NCBI RefSeq assembly: GCF_000599605.1
Contig: NZ_KK082672.1
Span: forward strand, 53,968-117,967
Reading direction: 5' to 3'
DNA from: Prevotella sp. HJM029
Lineage (GTDB): Bacteria; Bacteroidota; Bacteroidia; Bacteroidales; Bacteroidaceae
DNA: 64,000 nucleotides
The notes under the pieces were generated by a model. The model worked only from the letters and a program-made list of their open reading frames with translations. It was not told where the DNA came from and ran no database searches. Positions 45,295 to 52,634 of this stretch are shown piece by piece (the stretch's first letter is position 1; each line of letters begins with the position of its first letter). A program made the position numbers and the translations under genes.

Positions 45295-46305
45295 ATGGAA
45301 TATGTAGGCATGCAAACGCAAATCAGCCGCAACAATCGCCTGACGTGGCTGTTGCTGGCAATGTTTCCGCTCATCATCCTGGCTGTGGTGTGGGCGTTCT
45401 TGGCGGTGCTCCACTATTTTGAAGGTGGCTATTACGATGTCAACGGCGAATGGACGAGCACGCTCGACGTGGCCACTGTGAATGCCTATTTCGTACAGGT
45501 GTTGCCGTGGGTAGTAGGCATCGTGGGTGTGTGGTTTGTCATAGCCTATTACAGCAATGTTTCGATGATTCAGCATGCCACAGGCGCGCGACCCATTAGT
45601 CGGCAGGAAAATCCACGCTTGTATAACATTGTGGAGAACCTCTGCATGACTTGCAACATGGATATGCCGAAGATTAACGTGGTCGATGACCCGCAACTCA
45701 ACGCATTTGCGAGTGGCATCAATGCAAAGAGCTACACGGTGACGGTGACAACGGGGCTGATGGACTTGCTCGATGACGACGAATTGGCCGGCGTCATCGG
45801 CCACGAACTGACGCACATTCGCAACCACGATACGAAGCTGCTCATCGTGAGCATCGTGTTTGTGGGTATCATTTCAACCGTGATGTCGATGATGGTGCGC
45901 ATCATGTATCATACATTTCTCTACGGAGGCCGCAGCAGCGGGCGCGGTAACAGCGAGCGTAGCAACCGCGGTGCAGGCATCATCGTGGTGATGCTCATCG
46001 GTTTGGTGCTTTGCGCCATCGCCTATCTCTTCACGCTACTCACGCGCTTTGCCATCTCACGCAAGCGCGAATACATGGCCGACGCGGGCGGGGCTGAGCT
46101 GTGTGGCAATCCGTTGGCATTGGCTTCGGCACTGCGCAAGATTGAACACAACCCGGGATTAGATAACGTTTCGCGGCCCGACGTGGCACAGCTGTTCATC
46201 ATCCAGCCCGACGAGATGAAGCAAGGCATCATGGGTTTCATGAATTCGCTCTTCAGCACGCATCCCGATACCGCGAAACGCATCGCCATTTTAGAACAAT
46301 TTTAA
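45295..46305 (+). CDS. M48 family metallopeptidase (HtpX-like)
   Basis: The 336-residue membrane protease has two N-terminal membrane segments (about 17-40 and 66-86), the zinc motif HELTH at residues 170-174, a further hydrophobic region (about 183-245) and the third ligand in REYMADAGG. It would degrade damaged membrane proteins. Its stop overlaps the ATG of the next gene (TAATG). Confidence 0.93.
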   Translation: MEYVGMQTQISRNNRLTWLLLAMFPLIILAVVWAFLAVLHYFEGGYYDVNGEWTSTLDVATVNAYFVQVLPWVVGIVGVWFVIAYYSNVSMIQHATGARPISRQENPRLYNIVENLCMTCNMDMPKINVVDDPQLNAFASGINAKSYTVTVTTGLMDLLDDDELAGVIGHELTHIRNHDTKLLIVSIVFVGIISTVMSMMVRIMYHTFLYGGRSSGRGNSERSNRGAGIIVVMLIGLVLCAIAYLFTLLTRFAISRKREYMADAGGAELCGNPLALASALRKIEHNPGLDNVSRPDVAQLFIIQPDEMKQGIMGFMNSLFSTHPDTAKRIAILEQF

Positions 46306-46970
46306 TGAAACAAACCATTATGCGATTCCCCTTGCGCTGGGCTATGGCGCTGTTGCTCTTCGTCGTGATGGGACGAGAAGTCGCCATGGCACAGGCGCAA
46401 TCGCCACGCAAAACAACGCCGCTGGTGGTGATGTTGGGCGACGAGCGCACCTCACAAGCGGGCAACTGGAATAAACTTTTGGGTTGGAAAGGGGTGCAAA
46501 ATGCAGGCGTGGCCGGCGAGACGCTTGCTGAGACGGGTGCACGCCTGAACACCATTTTGCAGCGCAAACCGCAAGCTATTTATGTGATGCTTGGCTGGCA
46601 GGAGGTGTGTGCAGGAGCATCGGCCGACGAAATCTTTGCCGCGTGCCAAACGCTGATTGACCGCATCTGGGCACACGCCGCCACGACGAAGCTGTATGTG
46701 CTGAGCCTGCTGCCCATCAACGAGCGGCTGACTACCGACAAAAACTTGATCGATAAGAGTGCGGTGGTGGCCGAAGTGAACCAAAAGTTGCGCCACTATT
46801 GCCAAACGAACCACATTGCCTACATCAACTTGTTCAAACAATTTGTGTTCCACGGCACCTACACGCTGCAAGATGCACTCACCACCGACGGCGTGCATCT
46901 CGCGCCCATGGCCTACAAGCGCTGGGCTTTTTTCCTGAAAAAGTTCACCGCCACAGCCGAGCAATCTTAA
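46305..46970 (+). CDS. SGNH-fold protein with substituted catalytic blocks
   Basis: The 221-residue exported protein (signal about 1-31) has the SGNH hydrolase fold: block I is VMLGDERTS where family members have GDS or GNS, block III is MLGWQEV where GxND is usual, and block V DGVHL is intact. The nucleophilic Ser and the Asn are therefore both missing. It may be inactive or have changed chemistry. It is coupled to the M48 gene by TAATG and shares TTAA with the stop of the convergent maturase gene. Confidence 0.75.
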   Translation: MKQTIMRFPLRWAMALLLFVVMGREVAMAQAQSPRKTTPLVVMLGDERTSQAGNWNKLLGWKGVQNAGVAGETLAETGARLNTILQRKPQAIYVMLGWQEVCAGASADEIFAACQTLIDRIWAHAATTKLYVLSLLPINERLTTDKNLIDKSAVVAEVNQKLRHYCQTNHIAYINLFKQFVFHGTYTLQDALTTDGVHLAPMAYKRWAFFLKKFTATAEQS

Positions 46971-48190
46971 TCCCTCGGGGAAAACACCTGTTGCATGACA
47001 TTGGCTGGCGCACGATGATGCGCCAGTTCGTTTTTCATGAAGTCCATATAGGGTGCCGCATGCGCAAAGAACTGCCGATAGCCCGCACAAAGATAATTCA
47101 GGCCGGGCTGGCCATAACAATCGGTCAGGAAGCGGTTGCGCGGGCACTCCCCATGACAAGCAAACTCAAACCGGCACTCGCGGCACTGCCGTGGCAACTG
47201 CTCGTGCTTCAAGCGCGCGAAGGCTTGCTGCTTTGTGCCATACATCATTTCGCAGAGCGTCTGGTGGTTGAGATTGCCCAACCGATGCTCGGGAAACACG
47301 AAATGGTCGCACGAATACACATCGCCGTTATACTCCATCACGCCCGCGTGGCCACATTCCTTGGCCAACGTGCAGACGCCCGGCGCCACGCCCACCCAGT
47401 TGGCCAAGGTGGCATCGAAAAGCTGAATGAAATAGTCGCCCACATCATGGTGCACCCACGCATCGAACAGCTGGCAAAGAAAGCGCCCCCACTGTTGCGG
47501 CGTAACCGAGAAATCGGTCAGCGTGCCGCCCATCTGTGTGCCAGCTGCCAGCGTGAGGCCGTCGTCACGCGTCACCATGCGCTCCACCACGGGTGTGAAT
47601 TGGATGTAGTGGCAGCCGATGGATTTAAAAAAATCGTAGAAAGCCAACGGCTCATCGGCATTGAGATGGTTGACCACGGCCAGCGCGTTCCATTCCACCC
47701 CATGCTTGTTGAGCAAACGAATGCCGCGCATCACCTGCCCAAACGAGGGTCGCCCGGCGGCGGTGCGCCGATAGGCATCGTGAAAATCCTGCCCGCCATC
47801 GATGGACACGCCCACCAGAAAGTTGTTTTCTTTGAAAAACGCGCACCATTCATCGGTCAGCAACGTGCCATTGGTCTGAATGGCATTGTCGATTTGTCGC
47901 CCCTGCGCATAACGCTTTTGCAGCGCCAACGCCCGCCGATAAAACGAGATGGGGCGCATCAAAGGCTCGCCGCCATGCCAGGTGAAGAGAATTTGCGGCG
48001 TGAGTTGCGCCTCGATATACTGCTGGATGAAGCGCTCGAGCAGCGCGTCGCTCATCACGTGGTGCGTGGGCTCGGCATAAAGACCGCTCTTTTCTAAGTA
48101 ATAACAATATTGGCAGCGCAGGTTGCAATGCGACCCGGCCGGCTTCACCATGACATACATGGGGCGCGAAAAAGGAGCTATCGTTGGCAT
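46967..48190 (-). CDS. anaerobic sulfatase-maturating enzyme (radical SAM/SPASM)
   Basis: The enzyme converts a Ser or Cys of sulfatases to formylglycine without oxygen. The 407-residue protein has the radical-SAM cysteines C22, C26 and C29 (CNLRCQYC), a GGEP-like HGGEPLM block, and a C-terminal SPASM region with further cysteines (CRECRFEFACHGECP). I chose ATG 48190; upstream codons have no support. A sulfatase is encoded upstream on the same strand, with arrays D and E between. Confidence 0.94.
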   Translation of the reverse strand: MPTIAPFSRPMYVMVKPAGSHCNLRCQYCYYLEKSGLYAEPTHHVMSDALLERFIQQYIEAQLTPQILFTWHGGEPLMRPISFYRRALALQKRYAQGRQIDNAIQTNGTLLTDEWCAFFKENNFLVGVSIDGGQDFHDAYRRTAAGRPSFGQVMRGIRLLNKHGVEWNALAVVNHLNADEPLAFYDFFKSIGCHYIQFTPVVERMVTRDDGLTLAAGTQMGGTLTDFSVTPQQWGRFLCQLFDAWVHHDVGDYFIQLFDATLANWVGVAPGVCTLAKECGHAGVMEYNGDVYSCDHFVFPEHRLGNLNHQTLCEMMYGTKQQAFARLKHEQLPRQCRECRFEFACHGECPRNRFLTDCYGQPGLNYLCAGYRQFFAHAAPYMDFMKNELAHHRAPANVMQQVFSPRD

Positions 48191-48288
48191 CGAAGATGAT
48201 TTTTTTAGTTGCCTACAAAGGTACGGCTTTTCGGTCGTCGCCAACACTTTTCGTTGTGGAAAAACGCCGCGTCGGAATTTCCCGATGA

Positions 48289-48600
48289 CCCATTTTTTTT
48301 CATTTTTGGCCTTGCTATTTTTCCAGCAAGCCCATTTTTTTGATTTTTAGCCCTGCTATTTTTCCAGCAGCCCCATTTTTTTCATTTTTGGCCTTGCTAT
48401 TTTTCCAGCAAGCCCATTTTTTTGATTTTTAGCCTTGCTATTTTTCCAGCAAGCCCATTTTTTTCATTTTTAGCCTTGCTATTTTTCCAGCAAGCCCATT
48501 TTTTTCATTTTTAGGCCTGCTATTTTTCCAGCAGCCCCATTTTTTTCATTTTTAGGCCTGCTATTTTTCCAGCAAGCCCATTTTTTTCATTTTTGCCGCG
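48289..48600. repeat. tandem array D: 7 hairpin units of 41 bp
   Basis: Each unit has CTTGCT-ATTTTTCC-AGCAAG or CCTGCT-ATTTTTCC-AGCAGC followed by CCCATTTTTTTCATTTTT. Palindrome centres are at 48320.5 and every 41 bases to 48566.5. Units whose 5' arm has C in place of T mostly have G in place of A in the 3' arm. A partial eighth spacer precedes the first hairpin. Confidence 0.95.
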
Positions 48601-48870
48601 ACTTACGCGTAAGCAGCTCTGCTTTTTGCTTTTTTGCCTTGACTTACGCATAAGCAGCCCTGCTTTTTGCTTTTTTGCGTTGACTTACGCGTAAGCAGCC
48701 CTTCTTTTTGATTTTTTGCGTTGACTTACGCGTAAGCCACCCTTCTTTTTGCTTTTTTGCCTTGACTTACGCATAAGCAGCCCTTCTTTTTGATTTTTTA
48801 CCTCGACTTACGCGTAAGCAGGCTCATTTTTTTTATTTTCAGGCCGACTTACGCGTAAGCTACGCCAAAC
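48601..48870. repeat. tandem array E: 7 units of 41 bp
   Basis: The perfect palindrome CTTACGCGTAAG (or CTTACGCATAAG) starts at 48602 and every 41 bases to 48848, with centres from 48607.5 to 48853.5. Spacers are T-rich (CAGCCCTGCTTTTTGC then TTTTTTGC). It abuts array D with the palindrome phase kept, although the sequences are unrelated. A small hairpin ACGCC..GGCGT then overlaps the sulfatase stop. Confidence 0.95.
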
Positions 48871-48876
48871 GAGGCG

Positions 48877-50436
48877 TCATTGCGCCTGCCGTTCGCGCTC
48901 GCGTTGCAAAATGCCTTGCAGTTTAAACACCTCTTCGGGATGTTGCAACGCCACATTGTCGCGCTCATAAGGGCTGGCCGTCATGTCGTAGAGTTGCGGC
49001 GTGGGCGCGTTGCCCGTTTCAATCTTCGGCCCCCACGTAATCATTTTCGGCCCGTCGTGGGGCTCGATGTAGCGCCAATGGGGCGTGCAGACCGAGAGCA
49101 CATGCGCGCTCGACTGGCCAAGCACGTAGTTGCGGCCGATGCTGTCGGTGCCCAAGAAGGCGGGCAGATAGTTGCGGCTGTCGGGCGCACTGCCCTTGGG
49201 GAGCGTGGCGCCGATGAGCGTTTGCAGCGAGGCGAAGAGGTCGATTTGGCTGAGCAAGGCCTTCGATTTCATGCCACGGGGCACACGGGCAGGCCAGCTC
49301 ACGATGAGTGGCACGGCGGTTCCGCCCTCGAAAGCGCTGTATTTGTTGCCGCGAAATGGGCCGGCGGGACGATGGCCGTGCAACAATTCCTCGGCTTGGT
49401 CTTGATAGCCATCGTCGACCACGGGGCCATTGTCGCTCGTGAGAATGATGAGCGTGTTGTCGGCAAGGCCCAACTGGGCGAGGGTTTTCATGATTTCGCC
49501 CACCGACCAGTCGAATTGCACGATGGCATCGCCGCGCAAGCCCATTTGGCTTTTGCCGCGAAAACGTGCGTGGGGAAAGCGGGGCACGTGGACATCGTTG
49601 GTGGCAAAATATAGGAAGAAAGGCTCGTTGCGGTGGCCTTTGATGAAGTTCACGGCGTGGCTGACGATGGAGTCGGCAATGTTTTCGTCCTTCCACAGCG
49701 CCTTTCCGCCGCCTTTCATGTAGCCAATGCGGCCGATGCCGTTGACAATCGACATGTCGTGGCCATGGCTCGAGCGCAAGTTGTAGAGCAGTTCGGGGTG
49801 CGTGGCACCGGTGGGTTCGCCGTCGAAATTGCGCTTGTAGCTCACCGATATGGGATGCTCGACGTCGTAATTGGCCACGCGTCCGTTCTCGATAAACACG
49901 CAAGGCACGCGGTCAGCCGTGGCAGCCATGATGTAATCATAATCAAAGCCAATATCGTGGAGCGCTTGCGGCAGCGGCGCATTCCAGTCTTGCTCGCCCG
50001 CCTTGTCGCCCAATCCTAAGTGCCATTTGCCGATGGCGGCGGTGGCGTAGCCCTTACTCTTAAACATATCGGCCAGCGTGAACTGGCTGGGCCGAATAAT
50101 CATGCTCGCATTGCCCGCCGCAATATCGGTGTCGTTGCGTCGCCAAGCATATTCGCCCGTGAGCAACGAGTAGCGCGATGGGGTGCTTGTGGCGGCAATG
50201 GCGTGGCCGTTGGTGAACTGGATGCCCGCTTGTGCGAGCCGATTGACATGGGGCGTCTCAACTCCTTTGGCACCATAGCACTGCAAGTCGCCGTAGCCCA
50301 AATCGTCGGCTAAGATGACAATCACGTTGGGCAGCTTGCGGTTTGTGTCGGCATTGCCCTTCCGCTTCGCCATCGTGAGCAAAGGAAAACTCGCTGCAGA
50401 GGTGAGCAAAGCCACCGTGAAGATGTTTTTATTCAT
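48877..50436 (-). CDS. Ser-type sulfatase
   Basis: The 519-residue protein has a signal peptide (about 1-23), the metal-binding start VIVILADDLGYGD (about 38-50) and the sulfatase signature STPSRYSLLTG, with Ser84 as the residue to become formylglycine and Arg88 as its partner. The family (arylsulfatase type S1) desulfates glycans or small sulfate esters; substrate unknown. Because the residue is Ser, it needs an anaerobic maturase, and one is encoded next on the same strand. Its start overlaps the end of the TerC gene. Confidence 0.93.
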   Translation of the reverse strand: MNKNIFTVALLTSAASFPLLTMAKRKGNADTNRKLPNVIVILADDLGYGDLQCYGAKGVETPHVNRLAQAGIQFTNGHAIAATSTPSRYSLLTGEYAWRRNDTDIAAGNASMIIRPSQFTLADMFKSKGYATAAIGKWHLGLGDKAGEQDWNAPLPQALHDIGFDYDYIMAATADRVPCVFIENGRVANYDVEHPISVSYKRNFDGEPTGATHPELLYNLRSSHGHDMSIVNGIGRIGYMKGGGKALWKDENIADSIVSHAVNFIKGHRNEPFFLYFATNDVHVPRFPHARFRGKSQMGLRGDAIVQFDWSVGEIMKTLAQLGLADNTLIILTSDNGPVVDDGYQDQAEELLHGHRPAGPFRGNKYSAFEGGTAVPLIVSWPARVPRGMKSKALLSQIDLFASLQTLIGATLPKGSAPDSRNYLPAFLGTDSIGRNYVLGQSSAHVLSVCTPHWRYIEPHDGPKMITWGPKIETGNAPTPQLYDMTASPYERDNVALQHPEEVFKLQGILQRERERQAQ

Positions 50437-51526
50437 GGTTTTCCGACGCCTTTGGTTTTTCCTTCAGCACCAATGACGCAACAATGCTAATCGTAATCAC
50501 CGCGATGATGAAGAAGAGTGAACCCACGGCACTGATTTCAACATACTTGTGGATGAGCAGTTTCACGCCAATGAAAAGTAGCAAAAGGCTTACTCCCACT
50601 TTCAGATAGCGGAACTTATCGGCTACCGCAGCCAATAAAAAGAACATGGCGCGCAGGCCGAGGAGCGCAAAGATATTGGAGAAGAACACCACATAGGGGT
50701 CGAGCGACACCGAGAAGATGGCGGGAATGCTATCGAAAGCAAAGATGATGTCGCTGAATTCAATTACAATGACGGTGATGAGGAGTGGCGTGAGGCAGAG
50801 CAAACCATGTTGTCCGTGTTCCACCAAGGTGTAGGTGGAGCCTTGCTTTTTGGCACGCACAAAGAAGTGATCGCCCACGAAATGAGGATAGACATGGAAA
50901 TATTTCGATAGAAATTTCACCATGGGGTGGTGTTGCACATCCATTTGTTCTTGTTTGTTGCGGTCGAGATACATCTTTATTCCGCTGTATACGAGGAATA
51001 GACCAAAGATGAGCAACACCCATTCGAAGCGCTGAATGATGGCAGCACCTGCGAAGATGAAGATGAAGCGCAGCACGATAGCCCCCAGAATTCCCCAGTT
51101 GAGCACGTGCTGATATTCGGTGTTCTTAACGCCAAACGAGGCAAAAATCATCATCATGACAAAAAGATTGTCCACCGAAAGGGTTTTCTCGATGAGATAG
51201 CCCGAAAGATAGGAGATGGTCATGTAGTGGCGATAGCTTTGCACGCTGGCCTCAAAATGGTTGGGATCGAGCGTTAAGTGGCGTGCATACTTCGCCGCAA
51301 CAGTCTGCAAATCGGCATAGTTTTGAATGCCATGCACCATGTCGCCAAAGAACCAAAGGAAGGCCGAGAACACCAAAGCCAAACCAATCCAAACGAAGGT
51401 CCACGTGGCAGCTTCTTTTATACTTACGACATGGGCTTTTCGATCGATAACCAACATGTCGAGCACCAAGATGGCAATGATGAATGCAACAAAGCCTATG
51501 AGAAAAATATTTTCGATAGAGAACAT
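50429..51526 (-). CDS. TerC family membrane protein
   Basis: The 365-residue protein has about nine membrane segments and TerC/Alx signatures: EKTLSVDNLFVMMMIF, GILGAIVLRFIFIF and DIIFAFDSIPAIF, with acidic residues inside membrane segments. Members are linked to tellurite resistance and manganese or other metal export. I chose ATG 51526. It begins four bases after the Wzz stop, so it is cotranscribed with export genes; a metal-exporter role for secreted enzymes is inference. Confidence 0.9.
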   Translation of the reverse strand: MFSIENIFLIGFVAFIIAILVLDMLVIDRKAHVVSIKEAATWTFVWIGLALVFSAFLWFFGDMVHGIQNYADLQTVAAKYARHLTLDPNHFEASVQSYRHYMTISYLSGYLIEKTLSVDNLFVMMMIFASFGVKNTEYQHVLNWGILGAIVLRFIFIFAGAAIIQRFEWVLLIFGLFLVYSGIKMYLDRNKQEQMDVQHHPMVKFLSKYFHVYPHFVGDHFFVRAKKQGSTYTLVEHGQHGLLCLTPLLITVIVIEFSDIIFAFDSIPAIFSVSLDPYVVFFSNIFALLGLRAMFFLLAAVADKFRYLKVGVSLLLLFIGVKLLIHKYVEISAVGSLFFIIAVITISIVASLVLKEKPKASENHE

Positions 51527-51530
51527 ACGA

Positions 51531-52601
51531 TTAAGATAATCCAAGAAGTTGTTTGAGTTGATTTTCGCGCCACAATGCGTAGAAAGTGGTGCCAAAGAAA
51601 GCGGCGAGCAGCAACACCAACAGGATGCGGCTACCATGTGGTCCCGCCTTTTGGATGGGGACGGTGGCACTCTGAAGCGTGATGAAAGCAGGCGTCACGT
51701 CTTGCAATTTTGCATAGGCCGATTGCAAGTTGGCCGCCAAAGAGTTGTAGGTGTTGAACTGCAACTGCATGTCATTTTCCAAATCTTCGCCTTTACTGCG
51801 CACACTTTCAAGAATTAAATCCTGGTTGCTATCGCTGAACGAGCCATATAGTTGGCGTGCCTTTTCATAGCGTTGTTTCGCCTCAAGGCACAGCCGCTTC
51901 GTACTCTCCAAATCGTTGCGTGCTTTGTTCGTGCGATATTTTGTAATGAATTCTTGTAGACGTGCCTGTACCGAATCGGCCATTGTAGCGGCAATCAGTG
52001 GGTCTTGGTCGGTGACATTGATGGTGATGACGCCCGTTTTCTCATCGACATCACACACCACATTCCTTTGAATTTGCAGCATGATGGCTGTTTGTTGGCG
52101 TGTCAGCATAAAGGTGTTGAGCTTCTGCTTTCCGATGGTGTCTTTCGAGGCTAAGAGCCTGCTCCACCAGGGTTTCACTTGGTTGCGCAGCAAATAGTCA
52201 TAATAGGTCATCATCTTCGTGTTGTCCTTGCGATGCACTTTAATATCAAAGAGACTGGCTTTGAAGTCTACCGAATTCATGAGGTCGGGATAGAGGTTGG
52301 GCGTAATGGCATCGGCATCTTTCGAGCTGCTTCCTCCTATGCGCATGCCGAAAGTCGATGCTAACGAACTCAGCGCGCTGCTACCCGATGTTCCTGAAGC
52401 TAATTCGGGTGCCAGTGTCACCTGGCATGTATAATAGGGTGGGAGAGAAAGAGCGATAACCACGCCAATGATTGCAGCTACAGCAAGTGACAGAATATAG
52501 GCAAGTTTATGCTTCAGTAGTGCTGTAAACAATGCTTTGAAATCAATGGCTGCATTGTCGCTCTCTAAATCTGGCTTTATAGGGTTGTTATCTTCGTTCA
52601 T
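51531..52601 (-). CDS. Wzz-type chain-length determinant (second copy)
   Basis: The 356-residue protein has a cytosolic N-terminus, a first membrane segment (about 33-53), a periplasmic coiled-coil region and a second membrane segment (about 322-342). It lacks a kinase domain. It follows a large SLBB export protein by 33 bases. It is unlike the Wzz of the exopolysaccharide locus in length and sequence. Confidence 0.88.
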   Translation of the reverse strand: MNEDNNPIKPDLESDNAAIDFKALFTALLKHKLAYILSLAVAAIIGVVIALSLPPYYTCQVTLAPELASGTSGSSALSSLASTFGMRIGGSSSKDADAITPNLYPDLMNSVDFKASLFDIKVHRKDNTKMMTYYDYLLRNQVKPWWSRLLASKDTIGKQKLNTFMLTRQQTAIMLQIQRNVVCDVDEKTGVITINVTDQDPLIAATMADSVQARLQEFITKYRTNKARNDLESTKRLCLEAKQRYEKARQLYGSFSDSNQDLILESVRSKGEDLENDMQLQFNTYNSLAANLQSAYAKLQDVTPAFITLQSATVPIQKAGPHGSRILLVLLLAAFFGTTFYALWRENQLKQLLGLS

Positions 52602-52634
52602 AATGAATATTTAGTGTTTACGGATGACATTACT

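Noticed and set aside
46799-48097. Long + strand frame (432 codons) opposite the maturase gene
   Set aside because: It is antisense to a clear radical-SAM enzyme and has no recognisable domain.
24033-48870. CRISPR arrays
   Set aside because: Units are 41-42 bp head to tail with similar spacers in most arrays, the conserved part in array C is only 17 bp, and no cas genes are present.
48289-48870. Arrays D/E as a transcription terminator stack for the sulfatase gene
   Set aside because: The hairpin-plus-T-run order is on the + strand, while the sulfatase and maturase genes are on the minus strand, where the hairpins are followed by A-rich DNA.
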